Source: an uncultured Ruminococcus sp. (lineage in GTDB: Bacteria > Bacillota > Clostridia > Oscillospirales > Acutalibacteraceae). From it: a stretch of DNA of 64,000 nt. This document shows, piece by piece, positions 17,961 to 25,063 of this stretch. The stretch's first letter is position 1. The number at the start of each line of letters is the position of its first letter. The DNA lies in assembly GCA_900539465.1 (NCBI GenBank), contig UQCF01000008.1, forward strand, positions 58,111 through 122,110, read 5' to 3'. The translations under genes and the position numbers were made by a program. The notes under the pieces were generated by a model. The model saw only the letters and a program-made list of their open reading frames with translations, searched no databases and had not been told where the DNA came from.

Positions 17961-17993
17961 ATAATAACGCCCGAAAATTAAAGAAAGATTAGA
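17961..17993 (-). promoter_or_regulatory. Promoter with response-regulator direct repeat (first PepSY gene)
   Basis: On the minus strand TCTAAT (17993-17988), five bases, TTTAAT (17982-17977), ten bases, then a -10 TATTAT (17966-17961). The half-sites are 11 bp apart. No canonical -35 is present; the repeat occupies that position, as in activator-dependent OmpR-type promoters. The layout is identical at 19194-19226. Confidence 0.75.
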
Positions 17994-18017
17994 ATAAAAA
18001 CTTTTTTAAAAATTTTT

Positions 18018-18054
18018 AAAAAATCGGGAGCCGCCTCATTTAGGCAGCCCCCTA
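18018..18054 (-). terminator. Terminator after the second PepSY gene
   Basis: On the minus strand a stem of about ten pairs (GGGGGCTGCC with GGCGGCTCCC, two G-T pairs) and a seven-base loop is followed by a T tract. It lies directly after the stop at 18061 and isolates this gene from the next one. Confidence 0.85.
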
Positions 18055-18060
18055 AAAATT

Positions 18061-19146
18061 TTAATCTATTCCTTTTTCAGCCAGAATAATTTTGCCGTTT
18101 TCGGCGTTTATTTTGTACTCATATTCATATTTGCCGTATTTAAATTCCACCTCAAAAACAGCAAGGCCGTTTTCTTTTTCAAACTCGGCTTTGAGCCCCT
18201 TTACCTGCTCGGCTTTGAGCTTTGCGTGAGAGAGCGCAATACTTTGAGCTTTTTGAGACGTAATGTATTCGCTTTTGCTCGGCTTTGAAGCAGATGCTTT
18301 TACTTCGGCTTTCTCTTTGTCAAAATCGGTTATTTTGCCGTCTTTCGCTCTTATCTCAAACTCATATTCATAATTTCCGCTTATAAATTCAATGTCATAA
18401 TACAAAATACCGTCGTCGGTATCGGAAATTGCCTTTGTAAACTTCACCTGCGAAGCGGAGAGAGAAACTTTTTTAAGTGCGATTGCCTTTGCTTCGTTAA
18501 GTGTAATGCCGTTTTCGGCAGAGGTTTTAGGCGCGGAAGAAGCTTTATCGTTATCATATTCTTTTTGATATTTGACTGTATCGCCCGTCACTGCGTCAAT
18601 CTCAAATTCATACTCGCAGCTGCCGGATGTAAATTCAATATCATAGTGAGCGGTGCCGCCGTCAAAATCAAGCTTTGCCTCTTTAAATCTAACCTGCGAA
18701 GAAGATAAAGACGCTTTTTTCAGCGCGGCGGCTTTGGCTGCGTCAACACCGATATAGCCGACTTTGTTAGTTTCGGTTTTATCGGATTTGTTTGCCGAAA
18801 ACGCGCTTTCTTCTGCTTCTCTTTTCAATATTTTGCCGTCGGACAAGGCGATTTCATAATCATATTCTTTTGAGCCTGCGACGAACTCAATGTCATAATG
18901 CGGAACCGTCTCGCTTTTATCGGTTTTTGTTTCGGTGAATTTTGCGCTTTCTCTTAAAACTTTTGCGTCGGCAACGGCAATGTCTATTGCCTCGTCAAGA
19001 CTTATTTGAGAAGTCTTGACGTACTGAACCTGTGCGGGCGCGGTATTTGTTTTTGGCTTGATTTTTGCAACCGAAGCACCTGTTGCCGTTATAGCCAGTG
19101 AAAGACCGGCTATTGAAAAAACTTTTAATAAAGCAATGGCTTTCAT
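18061..19146 (-). CDS. Secreted protein with four PepSY domains, paralogue of 16861-17913
   Basis: A 361-aa paralogue of the downstream gene with the same plan: an N-terminal signal peptide (about residues 1-26) and four PepSY units starting near ISLDEAIDIAV, IGVDAAKAAAL, ITLNEAKAIAL and ITSQKAQSIAL. It lacks lipobox, anchor or catalytic domain, so it is likely secreted or retained at the surface. The two proteins have diverged clearly in linkers but keep the final unit (SHAKL..YEYEYKINAE-GKI). It has its own promoter, with operator, and its own terminator. It lies directly downstream of the histidine kinase gene that has the same kind of sensor segment. Confidence 0.87.
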   Translation of the reverse strand: MKAIALLKVFSIAGLSLAITATGASVAKIKPKTNTAPAQVQYVKTSQISLDEAIDIAVADAKVLRESAKFTETKTDKSETVPHYDIEFVAGSKEYDYEIALSDGKILKREAEESAFSANKSDKTETNKVGYIGVDAAKAAALKKASLSSSQVRFKEAKLDFDGGTAHYDIEFTSGSCEYEFEIDAVTGDTVKYQKEYDNDKASSAPKTSAENGITLNEAKAIALKKVSLSASQVKFTKAISDTDDGILYYDIEFISGNYEYEFEIRAKDGKITDFDKEKAEVKASASKPSKSEYITSQKAQSIALSHAKLKAEQVKGLKAEFEKENGLAVFEVEFKYGKYEYEYKINAENGKIILAEKGID

Positions 19147-19193
19147 AACTCATTTTCCTTTCTTTTCGGGTCGGTATCCCTTAGTACGGCTTT

Positions 19194-19226
19194 ATAATAC
19201 CGCCCGAAAATTAAAAGAAAATTAGA
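19194..19226 (-). promoter_or_regulatory. Promoter with response-regulator direct repeat (second PepSY gene)
   Basis: TCTAAT (19226-19221), five bases, TTTAAT (19215-19210), ten bases, TATTAT (19199-19194) on the minus strand. Spacings are the same as at 17961-17993, and the bases between the repeat and the -10 (TTTCGGGCG) are also conserved, which shows that the two promoters are duplicates or under the same constraint. Confidence 0.75.
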
Positions 19227-19231
19227 AGAAC

Positions 19232-20827
19232 TTATTGCCTGAAAATTATTTTAAACTCACTGCCCTCACCATAGACAGAAAAGACAGTGACTTCGCCTGA
19301 GTGAAGCTCGGCAATTTGCTTCACAAGAGAAAGCCCGAGCCCAAAGCCCTCGGTTTTGCTTCTTGACTCGTCGGCACGGAAAAATCTGCCGAAAATCTTT
19401 TCGAGGTTTTCTTCTTTTATGCCTATGCCGTTGTCTTTAACGGTGAGGATAACATCATTGCCGCTCTTTTTAAGAGACAAGCGGATTTCGCCGTTCTCTT
19501 TGCCGTATTTAACCGCGTTTGACAAAAGATTTTCTGCCATGAGCAAAAACAGCTCAGGTTGTGCCGGCATGAAAATATTTTCGTCTATGTCGCTTTTCAA
19601 TGTTATTCCTTTTTGCAAAGTTAATTTTTGCGCGGCGGATTTTATGAGCGAGCTTATATCGGTGCTTTCAAGTTTATATCTTTTGTCACCGTTTTCGGTT
19701 CTTGAAAGGGTCAAAAGAGCCGAGACAAGCTTTGTCATTTTATCGGTCTGCTCGCTTATCTCCGAGAGTGCCTCTTCTTTATCATCACTCTCTGCAATGT
19801 CTGACAAAGCAAATTCGCACTCTGCTTTTATAACCGCAAGGGGAGTCCTCAGCTCGTGTGATGCGTCGGAGGTAAACTGTTTTTCTGTTTCAAACGAAGT
19901 TTGCAGGCTCGCCAGCATCTCGTTAAAGGTCTGGGCAAGTGAATAAAGCTCGTCGGAGCTTTTTCCTATTTCAATTCGCTTTGAAAGGTCGCCGCCGATT
20001 GATATTTCTTTTGCCGAGTGCGTTATGTTTTCTATCGGAGCCATTGCTCTGCGCGATATTATATATGCTCCGGCAGCCGCTATAACAATAAACAGAGGCA
20101 GAATATATATGAGCGCTTTATTTATCGCGTCAAACGCGCTTTTGGCGGAGTCCACATTTATTACGCCGCGCACCCAAACCGGGGGGTATGTGGAATCTTT
20201 GCATATAAATTCCACTTTAAAAGCGGATTTGCCGGAATCGGATGTCAGTTCAACATTTAAAGATGATAGGTTGTTCTTTTGCGTTCCTGCATGGGTCAAA
20301 GCAATGTCAACTGCCTTTGATGTGCTTATGCCGCCGCTGTAATTGGTCTCTTTATATTCTGTGCCCGAGAGCTGCTCTGACATTACGGTGTCTGCTTCAT
20401 ATTTTAATATCTGACCCGAAATAACGTCAATTTCATATTCGTATTTTTGAAAGTCAAGCCTTGTGTCATAATAATAATATTTGCCTCCGTCAGATTCAAA
20501 AGTGCCGACTTCGCCGTTTTTTAAATTATTGCTGTTGATAAGTGCGGCAGGGGATTCACCGCTTATATATTGCCCTTTTTCGTCAAATACGTTGCAGTAA
20601 ACCTCGTCATAGTAAAATGCAAAGTCCTTTTCGATTTCGAGAATGCCGTTTTTATATTCTATTTCGTCAACGTTTCTTTCAACTATGCCGATAAGGTCTT
20701 GCTTCAGCTCGGAATCTGCCGTTTTTGACCCCATTATCATTATTCCCGCGAGCGCGAGCGTGCACACGAGCGTTATCAGCACGGTTATCCAAAATGTTAT
20801 TTTCAGCTTAAATGATGAGCGTTTCAT
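19232..20827 (-). CDS. Sensor histidine kinase with PepSY-like sensor region
   Basis: A 531-aa membrane kinase. Membrane segments are at about residues 9-31 and 238-258, enclosing an extracytoplasmic sensor of about 205 residues. A HAMP domain (259-312) follows, then the dimerisation helix with the phosphorylated histidine H324 in SHELRTPL, the N box NLLSNAVKYG (433-442), G1 DNGIGI (465-470) and G2 GFGLGL (494-499). The sensor contains pieces resembling PepSY: FQKYEYEIDVISGQILKYEA near residues 126-145 and ISTSKAVDIALTHAG from 167. It is 14 bp behind its response regulator and shares that promoter. It presumably senses an envelope or peptide signal. Confidence 0.93.
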   Translation of the reverse strand: MKRSSFKLKITFWITVLITLVCTLALAGIMIMGSKTADSELKQDLIGIVERNVDEIEYKNGILEIEKDFAFYYDEVYCNVFDEKGQYISGESPAALINSNNLKNGEVGTFESDGGKYYYYDTRLDFQKYEYEIDVISGQILKYEADTVMSEQLSGTEYKETNYSGGISTSKAVDIALTHAGTQKNNLSSLNVELTSDSGKSAFKVEFICKDSTYPPVWVRGVINVDSAKSAFDAINKALIYILPLFIVIAAAGAYIISRRAMAPIENITHSAKEISIGGDLSKRIEIGKSSDELYSLAQTFNEMLASLQTSFETEKQFTSDASHELRTPLAVIKAECEFALSDIAESDDKEEALSEISEQTDKMTKLVSALLTLSRTENGDKRYKLESTDISSLIKSAAQKLTLQKGITLKSDIDENIFMPAQPELFLLMAENLLSNAVKYGKENGEIRLSLKKSGNDVILTVKDNGIGIKEENLEKIFGRFFRADESRSKTEGFGLGLSLVKQIAELHSGEVTVFSVYGEGSEFKIIFRQ

Positions 20828-20841
20828 TTTATCCTCCGCTT

Positions 20842-21507
20842 TTATTTTATAACGTAGCCTGCGCCTCTTACGGTATGAATCAGTTTTTTGTCAAATCCGT
20901 CGTCAATTTTTTTGCGAAGGTATCTTATGTATACGTCAACAACATTTGTGCCGCCCTCGTAGTCATAGTTCCAGATATGATCCTCTATTTTGCCGCGGCT
21001 CAAAACAACACCTTTGTTCATGGCAAGGTAGCGCAAAAGTTCATACTCTTTTGCAGAAAGAGAAATGTTTTTTCCCGCGCGCTCAACGTGCATGGATGCG
21101 GTGTCTATAGAGAGGTCGTCTATTGTGATAACGCCTGTTTTTTTGCCGTATTTTTTTCTTGTCATTACCCTGAGCCTTGCCGAAAGCTCATCAAAAGAAA
21201 ACGGCTTCACAAGGTAATCGTCGGCACCGATATCAAGCCCCGTCACGCGGTCTTCAATGCTGTCTCGCGCGGTCAAAAAAAGCACCGGCACGTCAATGCC
21301 TTTTGCCCTGATTTTTTTCACAAGGTCAAAACCGTTCATGACGGGCATCATCACGTCAAAAATTGCCGCGTCGTAATCCGTCATGGTTATAAGGTCATAA
21401 GCTTCTCCGCCGTCAAAGCAGCTGTCAACACTGTATCCGGCGGCTTTGAGCTGTTTGGTGATTATTTTATTTAGGCTTTTTTCGTCCTCTGCAAACAATA
21501 TTCGCAT
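20842..21507 (-). CDS. OmpR/PhoB-family response regulator
   Basis: A 221-aa two-domain regulator. The receiver has the acidic pair in AEDE, the phosphorylated D51 in FDVMMP, the conserved threonine in FLTARD and lysine in LVKPF. The C-terminal winged helix (about 125-221) ends with VYIRYLRKKID and TVRGAGYVIK. I use the ATG at 21507 with a GGAG seven bases upstream; an earlier in-frame start lacks support. It is cotranscribed with the kinase and likely binds the direct repeats at its own promoter and those of the two PepSY genes (inference from shared motif). Confidence 0.95.
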   Translation of the reverse strand: MRILFAEDEKSLNKIITKQLKAAGYSVDSCFDGGEAYDLITMTDYDAAIFDVMMPVMNGFDLVKKIRAKGIDVPVLFLTARDSIEDRVTGLDIGADDYLVKPFSFDELSARLRVMTRKKYGKKTGVITIDDLSIDTASMHVERAGKNISLSAKEYELLRYLAMNKGVVLSRGKIEDHIWNYDYEGGTNVVDVYIRYLRKKIDDGFDKKLIHTVRGAGYVIK

Positions 21508-21526
21508 ACTATCACTCCACAAAACA

Positions 21527-21573
21527 ATTATACAATCTATATCTTATCTTGTAAATATTAAAAAACGATTAGA
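21527..21573 (-). promoter_or_regulatory. Promoter and operator of the two-component operon
   Basis: On the minus strand: TCTAAT (21573-21568), five bases, TTTAAT (21562-21557), then -35 TTTACA (21555-21550), 17 bp, -10 TATAAT (21532-21527). The repeat is the same as at the PepSY promoters but lies immediately upstream of a good -35, suited to positive autoregulation. Confidence 0.75.
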
Positions 21574-21622
21574 ATTGCTTTTTGAAAAATCAAAGGCAAA
21601 AATGCAAACATTTGCTTTTATG

Positions 21623-21650
21623 TTGACATTGCCGCGGATTTTGATAAAAT
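21623..21650 (+). promoter_or_regulatory. Promoter of the lipoprotein gene
   Basis: TTGACA (21623-21628), 16 bp, TAAAAT (21645-21650). It faces away from the two-component operon promoter about 50 bp to the left. Confidence 0.75.
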
Positions 21651-21741
21651 AAAAATACAGCCGACACCGTTAAGCGGTCGGAAACAGATTCAGGCTGCCT
21701 GTGCGGCTGACCGAATTGCTTTATTTTGAAGGAGGATATTT

Positions 21742-22629
21742 ATGAAAAGATTTATTTTATCAATAGTGGTGTGCCTGCTTGCCTTTTCGCTTGCCGCGTG
21801 CGGAAATGAGAAAATGCCGCAGAACCCGGACAACACAAGCTCAAAAGAGAGTGTGTCAACGGTCAAAAACGATGATTTAATAAAGGAATACGTCAAAAAT
21901 ATTGCCTTTCTTGAAAAGAAAAGTTACGACCTTTTTATTGAAAACGGTCACGATACGGAAAATCATACGTCTGAAGTGGATAAATCCTCAGAGGGATATT
22001 TGGGCCATTACATTTATGATTTTGACAAGGACGGCGAAAACGAGCTGCTTTTAATATCTCACAGGTTCAAAAAACCGTCCTGTATGAATTTGTCGAACGC
22101 ATATGATGACGAAATAATCACAGAAACAGAAAGCTATTTGTGCATAGAAATGTATGAGGCCGAGGCGGGCAGTGTGGCAAAAAAGGACGAAGCAATTGTT
22201 TTCACCACGGGTGAGGACATGGACGGCTATTCGGATTTGATTGTATTCAACTATAAAGATACGGTGCAAATCGGCTTCGGAAGATGCAGATGGGGATTTT
22301 ACGGCGACGGTCAGGACACGGGCTTTTGCGCCGTGAAATATAACGGAAAAAGCTTTGAAAAAGTTATGAAAGAGTATTGGGGCGGCTCCGGCGATGAAGA
22401 TATGTTCAGAAATATTATTGACAAACTGAACGAGGTGTACGGAATCTCAGAAGAAAAAATATGCCGGGGCGGTCAGTACGTCGCATTTAAAAACAGCAAT
22501 TGGATGAATAATAATTTTGATGTTATTGATAAGGTGCTGAGCCTTTCCGTAAAGCCTTATGCAGGATCAACCGAAGCGGAGTTTTTTGACGGACAAGAGA
22601 ACATAGTGTTTAAAATCAGCTGGCAGTAA
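21742..22629 (+). CDS. Lipoprotein of unknown function
   Basis: A 295-aa protein with a lipoprotein signal peptide: MKRFILSIVVCLLAFSLAAC with the lipid-bearing Cys at residue 20. The mature part is acidic, with a motif YDFDKDGENELLLISHRF near residue 90 resembling FG-GAP/VCBS or EF-hand-like calcium loops (D-x-D-x-D-G-x-x-E), and a DGY/DGQD segment later. No enzymatic family is recognised. RBS GGAGG precedes the ATG. It is divergent from the PepSY two-component operon but does not carry its operator, so a link is only positional. Confidence 0.82.
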   Translation: MKRFILSIVVCLLAFSLAACGNEKMPQNPDNTSSKESVSTVKNDDLIKEYVKNIAFLEKKSYDLFIENGHDTENHTSEVDKSSEGYLGHYIYDFDKDGENELLLISHRFKKPSCMNLSNAYDDEIITETESYLCIEMYEAEAGSVAKKDEAIVFTTGEDMDGYSDLIVFNYKDTVQIGFGRCRWGFYGDGQDTGFCAVKYNGKSFEKVMKEYWGGSGDEDMFRNIIDKLNEVYGISEEKICRGGQYVAFKNSNWMNNNFDVIDKVLSLSVKPYAGSTEAEFFDGQENIVFKISWQ

Positions 22630-22682
22630 TTTAAAAACCGAACCGAAGCAGGGAATTGCTGCGTATACGCATATATAAAAAT

Positions 22683-22742
22683 AAAAAGGCTGTAATTCAA
22701 ACGGTTGCCAAAGAACCGAATTGGATTATAGCCTTTTCTTTT
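22683..22742 (+). terminator. Terminator after the lipoprotein gene
   Basis: A long inverted repeat (AAAAGGCTGTAATTCAA with TTGGATTATAGCCTTTT) is followed by a T-rich tract. It can also work on the minus strand and serve the gene ending at 22797. Confidence 0.85.
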
Positions 22743-22796
22743 TTACTTTTACTATTTGGTCTGAGGTAAACGCGATAGCCCCCAATGATTAAATGA

Positions 22797-23177
22797 TTAT
22801 ACAATATAAGGATTCGGCTTGCAAAGAATAGAAATAATATCAATAATCCAGCCTATTCCGAAAAGACCTGCTGTGAAGATATAAAGGATTCCCATTCCGG
22901 CTTTACCCTCATAAAATTTATGTGCTCCGAAACAGCCGAGAAAAAGACAAAGAAAAAATGAAACCCACTTGTTGCAGACTTTTCTTCCAAAAGCGGCATT
23001 CACATTAGTATTTGTGTTCGTGTTTGCGTTGGCATTGTTGATTACAATTTGAGGTTGTGATGCGTCTGCACCGGCTAAGTTTTCAACCTGACGACCGCAG
23101 GCTGTGCACATAACCGCATCAAACGGTATTGTAGCCCCGCAATGCTTGCAAAATTTTGTTTTTTCGGTATTCTCCAT
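22797..23177 (-). CDS. TM2-domain protein with N-terminal zinc ribbon
   Basis: A 126-aa protein. Residues 9-28 form a zinc ribbon (CKHCG then CTACG). An Asn/Thr-rich linker follows (NANANTNTNTNVN), and the C-terminal half is a TM2 domain with two membrane helices (WVSFFLCLFLGCFGAHKFYEG, quoted in part: FLGCFGAHKFYEG, and GILYIFTAGLFGIGWIIDII). TM2 proteins are common and poorly understood. It is divergent from a small XRE regulator, and its promoter is flanked by two 19-bp operator-like palindromes, so it is the likely target of that regulator. Confidence 0.87.
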   Translation of the reverse strand: MENTEKTKFCKHCGATIPFDAVMCTACGRQVENLAGADASQPQIVINNANANTNTNTNVNAAFGRKVCNKWVSFFLCLFLGCFGAHKFYEGKAGMGILYIFTAGLFGIGWIIDIISILCKPNPYIV

Positions 23178-23193
23178 TTTTTACCCTCCATAT

Positions 23194-23212
23194 TGACATT
23201 CACTGAATGTCA
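23194..23212. promoter_or_regulatory. Perfect 19-bp palindromic operator
   Basis: TGACATTCACTGAATGTCA is a perfect inverted repeat around one central base. It lies just downstream of the predicted start of transcription of the TM2 gene, a position suited to repression. Confidence 0.72.
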
Positions 23213-23223
23213 TAATTTGGCTC

Positions 23224-23252
23224 ATTATAACATATAATTTTCTTGTTGACAA
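23224..23252 (-). promoter_or_regulatory. Promoter of the TM2-domain gene
   Basis: TTGTCA (23252-23247), 17 bp, TATAAT (23229-23224) on the minus strand. Its -35 lies inside the second palindrome (23247-23265). The promoter of the facing XRE gene is less clear; a TATAAT at 23233-23238 is a candidate -10. Confidence 0.7.
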
Positions 23253-23265
23253 GCATTAAATGTCA
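23247..23265. promoter_or_regulatory. Second, imperfect 19-bp operator copy
   Basis: TGACAAGCATTAAATGTCA keeps both outer half-sites (TGACA and TGTCA) and the 19-bp length of the perfect copy at 23194-23212, with mismatches inside. It covers the -35 of the TM2 promoter and lies 13 bp before the XRE start codon. Confidence 0.68.
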
Positions 23266-23278
23266 AAAAGGAGAAAAA

Positions 23279-23521
23279 ATGTTTATTAACAAAAGCGACG
23301 AGGGGTTAAACAATTTTTGCGGAAAAAGAATTGCCGAAAAAAGAAAAGAAATGAATATTTCTCAGCGCGAGCTTGCCGACAGACTTCAGATTATCGGACT
23401 TGATGTTGATAAAAATGCTGTTCAGCGAATAGAGTGCGGAAAGAGATTTGTGACAGATATAGAAATAAAAGCTTTTTCAAGGGTACTGGGGCTTACGTTT
23501 GACGAGCTTCTTTCTGATTGA
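23279..23521 (+). CDS. Small XRE-family transcriptional regulator
   Basis: An 80-aa helix-turn-helix protein and little else. Residues about 14-75 form the HTH_3 fold: RIAEKRKEMNISQRELADRL, then the recognition helix region DKNAVQRIECGKRFV, ending FSRVLGLTFDELL. The start at 23279 follows AAAGGAG; the frame is open further upstream but would read into the operator. It is divergent from the TM2 gene and probably binds the two TGACA-TGTCA palindromes, regulating both genes (inference). No toxin or phage neighbour is present. Confidence 0.88.
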   Translation: MFINKSDEGLNNFCGKRIAEKRKEMNISQRELADRLQIIGLDVDKNAVQRIECGKRFVTDIEIKAFSRVLGLTFDELLSD

Positions 23522-23570
23522 AAAACAGGCGGTATCAAAGTGTCGGATTTGATACCGCCTGTTTTATTTT
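23522..23570. terminator. Bidirectional terminator between convergent genes
   Basis: A perfect 18-bp stem (23522-23539 with 23548-23565) with an 8-base loop, A-rich on the left and followed by T-rich sequence on the right. It serves the XRE gene and probably the gene ending at 23604. Confidence 0.92.
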
Positions 23571-23603
23571 TGGTATGCATAGAATTTAAAAGAACATTAT
23601 TAT

Positions 23604-24371
23604 TTATTCAAACGCATATTCATTGACCAAACTGTGATAGGCGTTGTAATTTACCACAATTTTACCGTCCTTATCAAAAAATGCGTAATTGCCTATTGCT
23701 CTGTATTCATTCCCGTCTTTATCATAAAAGGTTTTATCATAATAAAACAAATCTTTGCTTTCTTCAAGCTCGTCATTTGGGTAGTAATAAAAATAGCCGT
23801 CTTTTGAGATAAAACAGTCGGTCGGGCTGTATTCGTTGCCCTGTTCATCAACATAAGGATAAAAATTAAATCCGTCTTCGGATTTTTCTATATGATATGA
23901 ATTGCCGTTCTTATCATAAAGAACAACGCTTTCTCCGTCATCATATTTAATACCGTTCATGTCGTAATATCCGTCATAAAGTAAAGAATTTATGCTTTCT
24001 CCGTCATCGTTCAGAAGTATATAAATACCCGACGCCGCACCCGAAACAATCGCAACGGCAGAGAGAGCCAGTGTAATTACGTAAATGATTATTGCAAAAA
24101 CGGTTAAGTGTATGGCGGATTTTGCTTTCTCCTTATCCGGATTAATCGGGCTTTTTTGAACTGCTCTCGAATTTATGAGGTATATAATGCCGAAAGCAAG
24201 CGGCACAAGAAATGTGCAAATGCTCCAGAATAACGCTCTGTCGCCGCCCCTTGCCTTGCAGTCTTTTGAGACAGCGACAGCTAAAAGTATGCTCGCGACG
24301 GTACGCATAACGGGAATCAGTATTAAGTAAACGGATAAACTCGAAATAGCTATTGTATTTGCGGCTTCCAT
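23604..24371 (-). CDS. Membrane protein of unknown function with Asp/Tyr-rich C-terminal repeats
   Basis: A 255-aa protein with about three membrane helices (residues 10-32, 45-66 and 87-115) and a C-terminal region made of short units such as YYDMNGIKYDDGESVVLYDK, KNGNSYHIEKSEDGF and YYDKTFYDKDGNEYRAIGN. These resemble YD/EF-type repeats of surface proteins but no named family is clear. The N-terminal part resembles PLDc_N-like or DUF4870-like small membrane modules (KDCKARGGDRALFWSICTFL). It faces the XRE gene across a shared terminator. The start at 24371 has a GAGG nearby. Confidence 0.72.
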   Translation of the reverse strand: MEAANTIAISSLSVYLILIPVMRTVASILLAVAVSKDCKARGGDRALFWSICTFLVPLAFGIIYLINSRAVQKSPINPDKEKAKSAIHLTVFAIIIYVITLALSAVAIVSGAASGIYILLNDDGESINSLLYDGYYDMNGIKYDDGESVVLYDKNGNSYHIEKSEDGFNFYPYVDEQGNEYSPTDCFISKDGYFYYYPNDELEESKDLFYYDKTFYDKDGNEYRAIGNYAFFDKDGKIVVNYNAYHSLVNEYAFE

Positions 24372-24605
24372 AAATCACCTCATTAAAATATGAGAATTTG
24401 ATTAACTCATATGTGTTATTAAAAATATAACAGACAGCAGATAATAATGCAAGGTATTGTTACGGTGCGATGCGGTTTTATTAAAAGATAAAAGATAATA
24501 GAGAATAGATAATAATACAAGACGCCGAATACAATGCATTTCATACCATTCTTATTTCTTATCTATAATCTATTATCTTTTCATTTAGCCGCGTCAGCGG
24601 CGTCC
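24372..24605. other. Intergenic stretch with a 23-bp inverted repeat
   Basis: No gene is seen. An imperfect inverted repeat joins 24490-24512 with 24559-24581 (21 of 23 positions complementary), and a small GC hairpin follows at 24588-24601. The arms are AT-rich. It borders the tandem array downstream of the tmRNA gene. Confidence 0.6.
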
Positions 24606-25063
24606 TGGTGGAGATGGCGGAAACCGAAGCTGCGCTTCGTCCGCTGTTTCGCAGCCTTCGCATTTATATGTCCTTTTTGCTGTCGCAAAAGATGGACTGT
24701 GCGGTTTCGATTACCTAAAAAACGAACCCAAACCGAAAAATCGGTTCAGGTTCGTTTTGGTGGAGATGGCGGAAACCGAAGCTGCGCTTCGTCCGCAGCT
24801 TCGCAGCCTTCGCATTTATATGTCCCTTTTGCTGTCGCAAAAGATGGACTGTGCGGTTTCGATTACCTAAAAAACGAACCCAAACCGAAAAATCGGTTCA
24901 GGTTCGTTTTGGTGGAGATGGCGGAAACCGAAGCTGCGCTTCGTCCGCAGCTTCGCAGCCTTCGCATTTATATGTCCCTTTTGCTGTCGCAAAAGATGGA
25001 CTGTGCGGTTTCGATTACCTAAAAAAGACGAACCCAAACCGAAAAATCGGTTCAGGTTCGTCA
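24606..25063 (-). repeat. Three tandem 152-154-bp units carrying tmRNA 3'-end copies and terminators
   Basis: Units begin on the plus strand at 24606, 24758 and 24910 and run to the tmRNA 3' end at 25064. Read on the minus strand, each has a terminator hairpin (CGAACC-x-ACCGATTTTTCGGT-x-GGTTCG then Ts), a hairpin TTTTGC/GCAAAA, a 10-bp hairpin (CGAAGCTGCG/CGCAGCTTCG) and then CGCCATCTCCACCA, identical to the last 14 bases of tmRNA. The copies are almost identical to each other, so the array is young or conserved. Open frames crossing it are not genes. Confidence 0.85.
25021..25062 (-). terminator. Terminator of the tmRNA gene
   Basis: The hairpin GACGAACC...GGTTCGTC starts immediately after the CCA end of tmRNA and is followed by a run of Ts on the minus strand. 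Two further copies occur in the tandem array. Confidence 0.9.

Noticed and set aside
21651..21741. Riboswitch in the lipoprotein leader
   Set aside because: Short complementary segments (CCGACACCG / CGGTCGG) exist but no known riboswitch core or terminator is present.
24606..24910. Possible tRNA genes or extra tmRNA genes suggested by CCATCTCCACCA ends
   Set aside because: Only the last 14 bases match; no 5' acceptor strand, anticodon arm or T-loop can be folded upstream.
24534..25022. Plus-strand open frame of 162 codons with internal repeats
   Set aside because: It is produced by the tandem 152-bp array next to ssrA; 152 is not a multiple of three, so the units are read in different frames, and the array is better explained as structured non-coding repeats.
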